From the NCBI RefSeq assembly GCF_026914185.1, contig NC_070570.1:2480001-2544000 (forward strand): a stretch of 64,000 nt of DNA, written 5' to 3'. The DNA comes from Puccinia triticina (Eukaryota > Basidiomycota > Pucciniomycetes > Pucciniales > Pucciniaceae). The notes under the pieces were generated by a model that saw nothing but the letters and a program-made list of their open reading frames with translations, was not told the DNA's origin and ran no database searches. Shown here one piece after another: positions 22,130 through 32,970 of this stretch. Position numbers and translations under genes: made by a program. Each line of letters opens with the position of its first letter. The stretch's first letter is position 1.

Positions 22130-23080
22130 TGTCAGCCTTAGAGTCAGCGCAGCTGACCTAAAGTCTACCTTTATCATTATTTCTACCTCAAATCTCTTAT
22201 ATCTTTTCATGCTTAAGGTTTAACCTTGTTTTGACTTCAGATTCTGATTTCTCATGCAATTTTGACCCTAGTGTTCACTGATCACTTTACAATATCTCTA
22301 CTCCTTCATAGAGTTTGTGGTTTGTGACACACATGCGCAGCAGCGCCCTGAGTGCTCCCAACCACATGTACATGTGTGATTATGTCATCCAACTTTGAAA
22401 ATTTTCAAAGTCAGGATCCCCCATGCAGCTGGAGGATCCACAGACTTCAGCACACCAGAACCACCACTCAGATAACTCCAGGATCACCACCAAAGAGCCT
22501 ACTATACTCCCAGTATACCTACCGTCACAGGCGCCTAGGATATTGACAGTAAGTAACCTCTTTCACTGAACCTTGTTTATCTCAGAGGTACAACTCTGTG
22601 TCTTGCTTGATCTGCTCTTTCTTCTGGTTTTGCCTCCTTCTTGATCACAGGGCTGTCCCTCCAAATCCACAGGCCTTTGCCTCTATCTTGATCACAGGGC
22701 TGTCCCTTATTATCACTTGGCCTTTGCCTCAAATCTAGGTTCAGGGCTGTCCCTCAGGTTTCCCTTTAAGAACCTTGACTATCCAGAAGGAAGCTAAAAA
22801 ATTGTGGCTGGATTAAACTTATCTAATCCAGATACCCTCCTGAGAGGAAGCTGTAGCACTTCTAGCACAGATTAGCAGCACTCTTCTGAAGAGTAGCATT
22901 GCCAGTGGACGTGCATTCCCACTAGAATAACCTAGCACTTCTCTTTTTCCTTATCCTGCTTGGTTTCTCTCTCTCTTTCTCTTTTTCTCTTATAGTTGTA
23001 GTTTCTTTATCCCAAGAAATCCAACTATTGCCCCCCCCACTTCTTGTGTCCTGTTGTCACTATAGAGACTCAGGCTCACA
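22130..23080 (+). repeat. Solo LTR (951 bp) inserted in the nested Copia integrase
   Basis: It begins TGTCAGCCTTAGAG and ends GACTCAGGCTCACA, and is flanked by TGGTT at 22125-22129 and 23081-23085. It is the reverse complement of most of 30439-31405. Internally it has imperfect tandem copies of a CACAGGGCTGTCCCT-containing unit (22640-22760). No internal coding region remains, consistent with LTR-LTR recombination. Confidence 0.93.
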
Positions 23081-23085
23081 TGGTT

Positions 23086-24673
23086 GCAGGGGAGATCGGG
23101 CCAACCAAGTCCGCATGAACAGTGTCCAGAGGCACGGGAGCTGGCTTGAAGTGACTATTAAAGGACAACCGAGTGATCTTCCCTTTCATACATGCATCAC
23201 ATGCCTTGGTCTGTTCTGTAGGTAGGGCCGTGCCAAGCATTGTTTCAATGCGCTTTCTGCTTGCGTGGCCCATGCGCCAATGCCAGAGTACAAAGTCGCT
23301 AAGCGTAGGGGCTGCTTTGGCTTCAGTAAGATTCGCCGTTGGTTGCTCTTGCAAATCACGGAGACCAACGATCTCAAAGATGTAGTTCGATGTATCAATC
23401 GCAAGAGAGCTTAGGTTGTCGATCTTCACTTCGAAGCCCGTTGGCGACGGCGTAATTGCGGCTTGATTCTCCATCAGCTGAGCAAAGGAAATGAGACTGC
23501 GTGTCAAGTTCGGAACGTATAAGGCGTCCTTCAACACTATGGATGCTCCATTTGAAAAGCGTAAGGTTGCGTTGCCTTTTGCTACGGCGAATAGCTCTTT
23601 TTGATCCCATTTATTGCCAGTGGCAATACTGACTCGAACCGGAGTTGAAATGTCAAAAAGCTCAAAGGAGTTGAGCATATGATGACTTGCTCCCGAGTCT
23701 AGAACCATGCATAAGCGCTCGGTAGCGCCCTCTACTCCGGTGAGATATCCAAATGCAGGGCGGACAATATTGGCAGAGGAGCTTGGCTCTGCTGCAGCGG
23801 TCGTGACAAGGCCGGTTGGTGGGTTTTGGCGTGATTTCTTGTACAGGCCTGGATGTAGAGTCCAGCATTCTTCCTCAGGGTGACCCAACAGTGGATTGTG
23901 CTTGTGATCACGGCAAGCATTTGGATTAGGTCGATGTTTCCTTGGGTTATTGCCTCTGTTTGCAAATTGTGACGCTTGAGTGGCTAAGGCGGTGGATTGA
24001 CTCCCAAAGGTGCTTTGGCCTTGATCCATAGTAGCAGTAACAGCGTTGTGGTGGGCGATATCTCTCAGCTTGGCAATGATACGTTTTGGATTTGCTAAGA
24101 GATTGGTGTTACTGATGAGCGTCTCCATTAAGGAAGGCCGTTTCCTCAAGATCTGAGCAATTATCGTGCAGCTGAGGATAGTAGCGGGAACATCTAGACC
24201 CATAGCCGCGAATTCCGCAAGCATAGCTTCAAGTCGCGTGACATATCGGTTGATGTCGTTATCATATTGAATATCCTCCCACTTTTGCCAGGCGTGATAA
24301 ATGGCCAGTACCAATGATGAGGCATACTCCCTCTTGAGCTCTTTCCAGATAGCAAAGGCATTGTGAATGTTCGCATTGGTGATGATGTGATTGTAGATAT
24401 CATCAGCTACATGGCCGCTCAGAATTGCTGCGGCTCGAACGTATTCTTGCTTCTGATCCGGAGTTGCGTTCGCGGGTAAGGGCTGCTCAATGCACTTCAT
24501 CAGGCTCTTCACGGCTAAGTAGGTCTTGACCTTCCGCTGCCAAATTGAAAAATTGTCACCATCAAAGACGGGGCATTTGAACAAGTCTCATTCCTCGTTG
24601 GTGGTATTGGCGGTAGCAGAGGAGGTAGCCGTGGAAGCCAAAGCCGCAGGAGTTTGTCGAGTGCCAGCCATCG
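23086..24673 (-). pseudogene. Nested Copia gag, protease and start of integrase
   Basis: The ATG at 24673 (MAGTRQTP...) is followed by TGA at 24588-24590. The frame then stays open for about 500 codons: Gag capsid region (KCPVFDGDNFSIWQRKVKTYL), a variant zinc knuckle ending EEECWTLHP, protease MVLDSGASHHM, GAG-pre-integrase LWHWRMGHASRKRIETM with CDAC, and the first integrase block HADLVGP. It ends where the solo LTR (22130-23080) was inserted. Gag and Pol are one frame, as usual for Copia. Confidence 0.85.
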
Positions 24674-24719
24674 CGGTCTGCTCTTAGTTGCGGTTGAGAT
24701 CGTTGGTAGTAGCGATCAA

Positions 24720-25513
24720 GACTGTAAATCTGTTAGATTTTGCACAACTAAGAGTGTTTCATTTCTTGTAAGTTATTGGTCTATCTAACAATCTTGGAGA
24801 CAGAGAAATGAAAGTGGAAAACAATGAGTACCTAAGAGCAGATCCGCTCGGTACTGAGAGATAGAAGAGTGAGAAGAAATCTTCTCGTGCCGCTATGCAG
24901 CTAAGTGAAACCACGGATTCCGTAGGCTAACAAGATTTGATGCTGCATCAGCTATTGCACTCCTTGAGTCGCACTGAGGAAAGAAGAAGTTCTTCTTACT
25001 TTGGCTCAAGGGTCTTGTAAATCAAGAGTTGCCTATACGAGCTGATAAAGAGAAACCGCAGTTGTCTGTTGCAGTGCGCATGGACAACTGTCAGGCTAGG
25101 GTCATTGTTGACTGGAGCACAGCAGCGATAGACTCACCTCCGTGATTGGGACTGGAGATCCTATCGCTGAGGCTTGAACCTGTTCGGTCTGATCTGACGT
25201 CGGGTATCGATGTGCTGCACAAGCATAGAAAGGCTCTAGTCAGCTCCATCGATCCTAGCTGAGGCTATCCCAACAGACGCACTTACCTAGTAGGTTGTTT
25301 GTCTTGTTTGGGTCGCTTGGGCGCTTCATTGGCTGCTGACGTGGCTAAAGGTTTGGGAGCGGATGAATTAGCTTTAGCCTGCTTCATCCGCCTGAGGGCG
25401 GCATGCATATTGCATGCGCCTGAAGGTCGCGCGGGCTCACCTTGGTCCCCAGTAGGGTTAGGTCTATTAGCCTTGCGCTTCCTCTGATTTGGGGATGTAC
25501 CCGAATCCTGACA
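24720..25513 (-). repeat. 5' LTR of nested Copia with tRNA-Tyr half-tRNA primer site
   Basis: The LTR is 24731-25513. The adjoining 24720-24730 reads GACTGTAAATC on the plus strand, so the primer site is GATTTACAGTC. This is complementary to a tRNA-Tyr anticodon arm (anticodon GUA) and identical to 180-190 of this window. It suggests priming by a 5' half of spliced tRNA-Tyr. Confidence 0.8.
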
Positions 25514-25518
25514 GAATC

Positions 25519-26317
25519 AGCCAAAACATCAGCCATCATCAACGCGGCGATCAATAAGTTGGACCCTGATGACATACTCAAACCGGACGGATAGAATGTC
25601 AGACGCTGGGAGGATGCTCTTTGCCTCACGGCCTTCAAACGATTCAACAATCAGCATTTTTTCACACCGAGCGAGGATTTGATAGTTGACCCCTATTTTG
25701 AGAAAATCACTCGTGGGATTATCCACTCTTCAGTACATAGTGATCTATCCTACGACCTCGTCGATTTTGAAAACTCGGCTGCAGTCTACGAACATTTACT
25801 GTCCAAGTTTCGCATCATCAACCGCGCAAAACAGCTCCACACATGGGAAATTTTGAAAAAAATCTCACTATGGAACTATAACAGTTCGGCCGAAGCAATC
25901 GCAGCGATCGACCAGTGCGCGAGAACTTTCAGGGAGCAGGGGGTCACACTCACGTGGGACACCATCGTCAGCTTTGTCTTCCAGGGCAATCTACGGGACC
26001 ACCTCGGAACAGTAGTTGATTGGAAAGTCGACCTTTTCATGGAGACTCACAATTTTGAGCTACCGTCGGCCGGAGACATACTTTGCTTCTGGGAAGCCGC
26101 GCGCACTGAACACCGTTTGGCTGAAGAATTGGGAAGATCAGAATCATCGGCTCTAGCAGTCGATCTAGCTAGCCGAAACGAATCTAGCGTTTCAGGTGTC
26201 GTTTCAGGACCTCAGGAAGAATCAAGCGTCTCCGCGATGGCTCTGGACAAACCCCAACACTGCTACATCTGCAAGCAAACAGGCCATTTTCCTCCGAACT
26301 GCCCGACCAGTCGATAA
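25519..26317 (+). pseudogene. Outer Copia gag, C-terminal part with zinc knuckle
   Basis: In phase with 18146-18720. It carries the Copia capsid domain (ITRGIIHSSVHSDLSYDL, YEHLLSKFRIINRAKQLH) and a CCHC knuckle, CYICKQTGHFPPNC. A TAG at 25592-25594 follows DG, where relatives have a sense codon before the W. A TAA at 26315-26317 ends it just after the knuckle, while Pol continues in the same frame. The second stop is either decay or an old Gag/Pol boundary. Confidence 0.8.
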
Positions 26318-29300
26318 AACAATCAACCTCTTCGGACCATGCCCCAAAGGCCCACGGGTCAACAAAACTTCCCTCCCTGCTTGATCACATACAATTTCGA
26401 TTGGGTTCCCTACATCAAACCAATTCAGCCGGACTCCAGAACAACTACCTCCAAGCCAACAACCTTTTGCCAGCACAACACGCCTCATTCAAAGCCAGCT
26501 GATCCCAACGCCACCAAGAAAGCGGTTGAGACCAGACAAATTAATCCTGAGCTGTTTGCCAAAGAAGAAGAAGAGGCGGAGTTTGTTTTTGAGAACAAGA
26601 ACCTATCCGCGGAACCCTCAGGCCACCGATTCAATCTTCGCGAGATGACTGTCAATCGCGACGGCCAAGAAGTCATCTGGGACTCTGGGGCTTCGGACAA
26701 CGTCACCGGGGATAGGTATGCGTTGTTTGACTTCACTCCACTAGCTCAACCAATTTCTGTCAAAGTAGCGACTGACACCGCCTGCAATTTCATCACAGGT
26801 ACGGGTACTTTGAGATTTGCAGGGATGAACAAAACAACCATCGCTATTAAAAGGGTTTACTACTGTGAGCAAGCCCGATCAACTCTACTATCGATAGCTG
26901 CGTTCAAACAGTCTAACGCTCAGTTTTGTGTCAATGGGAATTTTGACTCGATTGATTTGATGAATAGCGACGGCAAGGTACTATTGCGGAGCAAGTTTGA
27001 TCCCATCAAGAACACCTGGCCATTAAAAAAACAGATCCGTGCCTCCTCATTCTCTAGTTCTGATCAATCTTGTAATACAGCTTTGAATTACAATATCCAT
27101 GCCAATAATATTTTCAAGTCTCCTGATCACATTGAACACAGCCAGTTCACCTGGAAACCTGAGGATTTGACGCCAGATGAGAAGAATCTTCTTTTTTGGC
27201 ATAGACTTTTTGGCCATGCGAGTCTCCGCAAAATTAGGCGCCTGGTGAAGCTTCAGCTAGGATACGGTCTTCCTCAGACAATGCCTACGGGCTCGATTAA
27301 ATGCCCGGTGTGCTCCATTTGCAAGGCAACCCGGACCTCGCGGTTAGGCCCCTCAGGAAGATCCCTTGAGCGACTATCAGTGGTATGTGTTGATTTGATG
27401 GGTCCGTTTGATACACCAACCATGACTGGCGGCAAGTATGCGTTGACCATTCGAGACGCACATACATCATACAGCAAAGTGAAGATCCTCAAGACAAAGC
27501 CTGATTCTGCAAACATGCTGATGCAAACCATCAAGCGGTGGGAGAATCAAACAGGGTCCAAACTGAAGATACTACAATCGGATAACGGAGGTGAATTTGA
27601 TTCCAAAGTTTTTGCCGCTTTTCTGAGCGAGAAAGTTATTGTGGCAGAGCGATCTCTGCCATACCATCATTTTCAGAATGGGGCTGCTGAGCGATACAAT
27701 AGGACTGTTTCAGAAATGGGCCGTAGCATTCTGTATGACAGCGAACCGGGCCGCGAATTTTGGGGATACGCGTTCATGTGGTCAGCCTGGACTCTCAATT
27801 GGATACCAAACAGGGTTACAAAAGAGAAAACACCTTACAAATGTTTCTACGGGGTGAAACCACAGCTGGACCAAACACGGGTTTTTGGATCACACGCGTA
27901 CGTTCTTGTGGCACCCGAAAAGAGAAAAAAGCTAAACGACCGGGAAGTCAAAGGGATCGTTGTTGGTCACCTTGAAGAATCAAAAGGGTGGACTTTCTGG
28001 CTTCCACGGTCAAAGAAGCTTGTGTTGTCAGCGTGGGCAGATTTCGGACGGAATGCTCTGCCTTCCGCTGCAGTGGTCCCGACCCAGACTCCTGAGCCAG
28101 TAACAAACTTGCTGAAATTGAATGACTTCACCGAGGAACAGAAAGTTGAAGAACAGGAGAAATGTGTTGACTCGTGCTTGGCGAATTGCACAGACGACTC
28201 AGATGCTATCCCAACAACTTTCAAGGCGGCGATGAGATCCAAAGATGCAGAACATTGGAAGGCAGCAATAGACACCGAACTCGAAAACCTACGCAGGAAA
28301 ACAGTCTGGAAAGTACGGCGTCTGCCCCCACAGAGACCCAAACTGGGGGCACGATGGGTCTTTGCAAAGAAGACCAATAATGATGGGAACATCAAATTCA
28401 AGGCCAGATATGTAGCAAAAGGGTTTAACCAGAAAGAAGGCACTGACTATGCGCATACTTTTGCTCCCACGGCGACTTTTACGTCCATGAGAATCCTCCT
28501 GACTATTGCGGCGCGGAACAATTGGCCCATATACAACTTCGATTTCGTGGCAGCTTATCTCAACGCGCCCATCGATGAAGAGGTCTGGGTGGAACCACCA
28601 GAAGGCCTAGACGTGCAATTGGGAGAAGCATGCCTGCTTCAACGCGCCCTGTATGGAACCAAGCAAGCAGCACGCTGCTGGTGGAAGCACCTGAGCAAGA
28701 CACTTGCCAACCTGGGTTATGTCTCGAGCTATTACGACTCCAGTGTGTATACGCTCAGCAACGCGCAGGACAAATCGATCATTTGGGTCCATGTAGACGA
28801 CGGCATCGTCACTGGATCTTCCGACAAAGCACTGAAACGCCTGGAAAATCAATTGAAAGGGAGTCTTGAAATCAAATGGTCTGAGGGACTGACGAGCATG
28901 GTGGGAGTCAAGATCAGACAAACAGCGGACGGTTTTGAGCTGACCTAGCCAAATTTGATTGAGAAAATTCTGCAAGAACGTTGGGACAGTGTGACTTCGC
29001 ACAACACCCCTCTTCCTGAAGGCTACACTGCGAACAGTGATGAATCGTGTGCCGGCATCAATAGCAAGGACTACCTCTCGACTATAGGAGGTTTAAGCTA
29101 CGTTGCGGTTGGGACGAGACCAGATATAGCATTCAGCGTGAACTATCTGGCCCGTTTCTCGTCCCGTCCATCAACACTGCACTGGAAGGGGCTTCGACAT
29201 CTTCTAGGATATTTGGCGAGCACGAAAGAAGTTTCCCTGTGAATCCACCCGAAGGGCAATACTCCTCTGGTAGAGTTTTTTGTTGACGCTAATTGGGGTG

Positions 29301-29728
29301 GACCAAGCTCTACTAGATCCACGTATGGCGTAATCATCCGCTTGTACGGCGCGCCAGTGATGTGGGTCTCACGCAGATTAGTCACCGTGGCCAGCTCAAC
29401 GTGTCAGGCAGAATATATGGCTTTGGGACACGCAACCAGGCACACGTTGTGGATCCGGAATTTGTTATTTGACATCATTGGCGGGAATTTTCAAGTTCGG
29501 ATTCTATGCGATAATCAATCTGCTGTAAAGATCGGCTGTGAAGACACGTCAAACAAACGGACGCATCATGTGGAACGTGATTTCTATGTAACCAACCAAG
29601 CACTTTTTGAACGGAAGACATCTCTTGAATGGATCCCCGGCAAGGAACAAGTTGCGGACATTCTCACTAAGGCTCTAGGGAAAACACTGCACGAAAAATG
29701 TGGAGCAGCTATTCAAGGTTTTATCTAA
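26318..29728 (+). pseudogene. Outer Copia pol (protease, integrase, reverse transcriptase, RNase H)
   Basis: The long open segment is 26339-28948 (869 codons). In order: protease WDSGASDNVTG (about residue 115), GAG-pre-integrase FWHRLFGHASLRKIRR with CPVCSIC, integrase D/D/E blocks (CVDLMGP, SDNGGEF, AAERYNRT), reverse transcriptase (KARYVAKGFNQ, FDFVAAYLNAP, HVDDGI), and RNase H (CDNQSAVKIG, ADILTKALG). In-frame stops TAG at 28946-28948 and TGA at 29240-29242 lie before RNase H; otherwise it is intact and in one frame. All catalytic residues checked are present. The stop at 28946 fits CAG-to-TAG by comparison with relatives. Confidence 0.9.
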
Positions 29729-29818
29729 TTTCTTTTGTTATCTTCTTTTGTTTCTTTTTCCTTTCCTTTGACCTTTTATCTCTTACTTTCTATGTTTTCT
29801 GTTTACTGGTGTCTTGTC

Positions 29819-29952
29819 GAGGGGGGGGATGTTGTGACATAGTCATAGTACTCGACTGCGCCACATGTCACAGACTTGTAGATACACTATATAGTTTATC
29901 CTTCCTCTCTATGATGTGAAATCTATCGATTCCTTGAGCTCTCCATCCAACA
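29819..29952 (+). repeat. Polypurine tract and 3' LTR of outer Copia
   Basis: GAGGGGGGGGA at 29819-29829 immediately precedes the 123-bp LTR (29830-29952). The CTCCT target duplication follows at 29953-29957. Confidence 0.9.
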
Positions 29953-30438
29953 CTCCTTGCATAAATTGTACACAGCCCAGGCCAGCAAAAATCCCTCACT
30001 GGGGCTGCCCTGGAGCCAAAATCCCTCACATTTGTCTATATAAGGAGCTCTCTCCCCCCCCATTTTTGTTCCTCAGTTTATTATTCACCACCTTGTACAA
30101 CCTACAACTATACTCATAACAACCCTTACACATCAATAACAACTCTTTATACGGTGTCTTGAACAAACTCATCTTGAGCATACCACTCCTATCACCTTAT
30201 TATAACTTGCCAAGCGGAGCTTGGTGGGTCTTGTAGCTGGTAGTGTAGAGGGCAGAGCTTGCAACTCCTTCATCCCCTTCTCCATTCAGAAAAAGGGTTT
30301 CACAACCACTTTTGAGTCTTACACCGCGGGTTTGGGTCTTCTGTGTTGGCCCTGTTGAGTGAAAATAGGAGGTATAGACAGTCAGAAGGTTAACACCATT
30401 CCCTAGAGGAAAGGTGTGTTTGGCTTACTGCTTCCCTC
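29953..30438. other. Gene-free flank of Copia with TATA-like motif
   Basis: CTATATAAGG lies at about 30034-30043, followed by a pyrimidine/A-rich leader-like stretch. No protein frame follows, so a promoter or an old LTR U3/R region is equally possible. The stretch ends at CCCTC (30434-30438), abutting the next LTR. Confidence 0.35.
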
Positions 30439-31405
30439 TGTGAGCCTGAGTCTCTATAGTGACAGCAGGACACAAGAAATGGGGGGCAATAGTTGGATTT
30501 CTTGGGATAAAGAAAATACAACTATAAGAGAGAGAGAGAAAGAGAAAAGAGAAAACAGAGCAGGATCAAGATGAAGAGAGGTACTAGGTTATTCTAGTGG
30601 GAATTCACGTCCACTGGCAATGCTACTCTTCAGAAGAGTGCTGCTAATCTGTGCTAAGAAGTGCTACAGCTTCCTCTCAGGAGGGTATCTGGATTAGATA
30701 AGTTTAATCCAGCCACAATTTTTTAGCTTCCTTCTGGATAGTCAAGGTTCTTAAAGGGAAACCTGAGGGGCAGCCCTGAACCTAGATTTTGAGGCAAAGG
30801 CCAAATGATAATAAGGGACAGCCCTGTAATCAAGATAGAGGCAAAGGCCAGTAGATTTGGAGGGACAGCCCTGTGATCAAGAAGAAGACAAAACCAGCAG
30901 AAAAGAGAAAATCAAGCAAGACACAGAGTTGTACCTCCGAGATAAACAAGGTTCAGTGAAAGAGGTTACTTACTGTCAATATCCTAGGCGCCTGTGACGG
31001 TAGGTATACTGGGAGTATAGTAGGCTCTTTGGTGGTGATCCTGGAGTTATCTGCGTGGTGGTTCTGGTGTGCTGAAGTCTGTGGATCCTCCAGCTGCATG
31101 GGGGATCCTGACTTCGAAAATTTTCAAAGTTGGATGACATAATCACACATGTACATGTGGTTGGGAGCGCTCAGGCGCGACTACATGACGCTGCTGCGCA
31201 TGTGTGTCACAAACCACAAACTCTATGAAGGAGTAGAGATATTGTAAAGTGATCAGTGAACACTGGGGTCAAAATTGCATGAGAAATCAGAATCTGAAGT
31301 CAAAAAAACCTTATGTCTTAAGGTTAAAAAGATATGAGCACATTTAGGTATAAAATGGAGATAAAAGGCAGTTTTAGGTCAACTGTGTTGACTCTAAGGC
31401 TGACA
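30439..31405 (-). repeat. 3' LTR, 967 bp
   Basis: TGTGAGCCTGAGTC at the left end and GACTCTAAGGCTGACA at the right end. It is near full-length identical in layout to 22130-23080 in reverse orientation. Confidence 0.9.
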
Positions 31406-31767
31406 CCCTCCCCCAAAAGGGAGATGGTCTCTGGGGGACCTTTTGCGGATTTCTGGGCAGGGCCCTTTCCTTTTGGTACTTTACTGGCCGCCGCTGACTC
31501 GGTGTATTCAGAATTGGGGGGAACCCCTATCTTGGCGGCGCTCCTGGTTAGGAAGCCTTTCTTTGGGACTTTCCCCTTCCCTGCAATGGTTGCTTGGGAG
31601 CTGGTCGGACCTTCTGTCTGCCTTTGGTCGCCAGCTGACTCCTGGGAGTGTACAGCTGGGTCCCTAGCATCAGCAACCGCTGGAGTGCCAGTAGGCTCGG
31701 GTTCCTTGGCTGGATTTGGGCTTGGGCCTGAGGCAGCGGAGTGGATTTGGTTGGTGAATTGGGAGAA
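31406..31767 (-). pseudogene. Gag-like N-terminal frame, Pro/Ala/Lys-rich
   Basis: About 120 codons stay open on the minus strand (GPSPNPAKEPEPTGT..., KGKVPKKGFLTRSAAKIG...). The composition is Pro/Ala/Glu/Lys-rich, as in disordered N-termini of LTR-retroelement gags. A TGA at 31768-31770 precedes it, shortly after a possible ATG. No zinc knuckle or other domain is present. The frame runs straight into the polypurine tract and LTR, so it is a remnant or the whole coding capacity of a non-autonomous element. Confidence 0.35.
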
Positions 31768-32220
31768 TCAATTGTTCATAGTGAGGGAGCAAAGGAGTCT
31801 ATTGGTAATCATTAGTAAGAGAGAGTTGCCGGATTTTGCTTTGGTCAAAAAGAAGAGGAAATCAAGAAGGAATGTGATGCTCTGAGTGGATGCAGAAGGC
31901 TAGATCTGAGTAGCAAACCTTGGTAAACATCTGTTGGTTTATAAGCTGGCCAGCATCTTCCTCATTGGGGCTAGGCCTTGCTCCACTCTAAGCTGACACG
32001 CCTAACTGGAGCGGTATCCAAGTATTGTTGTGATAGTGACGGAGGCGCTGGGAGAAGGCGTGGGGCTTGCTCCTTAGCCAACCCACGGCTGACTTTTTCT
32101 GGATAGGAAAAAGCCTTACAGGGGCGTCAGGAGGGGAGGGTGTTCACTCCCCAGTCTTTCTGTGGCTTGCTCCTTCTTGTTGAGTTGAAGAGCTGTTGTT
32201 ATTTCCTTTTCATCTCTTGC

Positions 32221-32970
32221 TGTGAGCCTAAGTCTCTACAGTGACAGCAGGACACAAGAAAGAAGGGGGGAATATTTGGATTTCTTTGGATAAAGAAAAT
32301 ACAAATATAAGAGAGAGAGAGAAAGAGAGAGAGAAACTGAGCAGGATCAAGATAAGCAGATATTCAAGGTTATTCTGGTGGGAATGCACGTCCACTGGCA
32401 ACAACAATGGGCCTTTACTATACTGTACTATAACCAGGCCCTTCCAGTAGAGTATAGATGTTTTTATCATCTCCGTTACTTGACTGGTTACAGTAAAGGA
32501 ATTTTTTCCAATGGGCTGATGTAGTAGAGAGCCCTATTAAACATGTTTCAACCCTAGTTATTTCGATAACCAGGAGTAAAAGCGGGTTTTAATGTACTTT
32601 TACCCCTGCTTGTTGAAATACAAAGGGGCAAAACTAGGTGCAAATGTCATTTTTGTGGTTATAATAAGCATCTTGTAAGCTTCCATCAACAAAAAAAAAC
32701 AAATTACTTCAACTGATACTGTACCTGTATGAAAAAATTAAAAAATCAAATATGTGTTATAGTAAAGAAAAATTCCTTACTGATTGGAGAGCTATCTGTT
32801 ATAGTATTGAGCCAAAAACATTTACTTCATCTTTACTTTAACAATAACTGTAAAGTAAAGGCCCATTGTTGCTGCCAATGCTACCTCTTCAGAAGAGTGC
32901 TGCCAAGCTGTGCTAGAGAGTGCTACAGCCTCCTCTCACCAAAAAAACGTGGAGGGTCTCTGGATTAGAC
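32221..32970 (-). repeat. Truncated LTR interrupted by a foldback element
   Basis: It starts TGTGAGCCTAAGTCTC and matches the first roughly 270 bp of the 30439 LTR, broken by the insertion at 32397-32876. The match ends after GGATTAGAC at 32970. Confidence 0.75.
32397..32876. mobile_element. 480-bp inverted-repeat (MITE-like) insertion
   Basis: The terminal inverted repeats include AACAATGGGCCTTTACT (32403-32419) and its complement at 32854-32870. They extend outward to GGCA/TGCC with one mismatch. The element splits an LTR whose sequence resumes at AATGCTACC. It encodes no protein; it has an AT-rich core with further short inverted repeats. The superfamily cannot be fixed because the target duplication is unclear. 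Confidence 0.65.

Larger units (their letters stand above)
18721..25513 (-). mobile_element. Complete Ty1/Copia element nested in the outer gag
   Basis: It has 783-bp LTRs at 18721-19503 and 24731-25513 (about 10 differences by eye, mostly transitions) and is flanked by the duplication GAATC at 18716-18720 and 25514-25518. Read on the minus strand it holds primer site, gag, protease, integrase, reverse transcriptase and RNase H, with a polypurine-like GGTGGGA next to the left LTR. The family differs from the outer element in both LTR and protein. Its integrase is split by a solo LTR (22130-23080). Stops at 24588, 20869 and 20611 make it inactive. Confidence 0.95.
17338..29952 (+). mobile_element. 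Full-length Ty1/Copia retrotransposon with nested insertions
   Basis: It is bounded by 123-bp LTRs (17338-17460 and 29830-29952) differing by one base, and flanked by the 5-bp duplication CTCCT at 17333-17337 and 29953-29957. A primer site follows the left LTR and a polypurine tract precedes the right LTR. Gag and Pol lie in one frame, interrupted by stops at 25592, 26315, 28946 and 29240. The gag is split by a complete minus-strand Copia at 18721-25513. Without the nested element it would be about 5.8 kb. Confidence 0.95.
30439..32970 (-). mobile_element. Short LTR retroelement (solo-LTR family), 5' LTR truncated
   Basis: Read on the minus strand: a truncated 5' LTR (32970-32221), an internal region of only 815 bp (32220-31406), and a 3' LTR (31405-30439) preceded by a polypurine tract (GGGGGAGGG). 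The LTR family is that of the solo LTR at 22130-23080. The internal region holds a gag-like frame but no enzyme domains, so this is a non-autonomous or deletion derivative. CCCTC borders both ends of 30439-31405, which would alternatively suggest a solo LTR. The polypurine tract and adjoining second LTR favour a two-LTR element. Confidence 0.6.

Noticed and set aside
30434..31410. CCCTC on both sides of the LTR as proof of a solo LTR
   Set aside because: The right copy is part of the polypurine tract of a two-LTR element, so the match may be coincidence; kept only as an alternative.
31334..31885. 183-codon plus-strand open frame in the short LTR element
   Set aside because: It crosses the LTR boundary, and the opposite strand carries the more plausible gag-like frame next to a polypurine tract.
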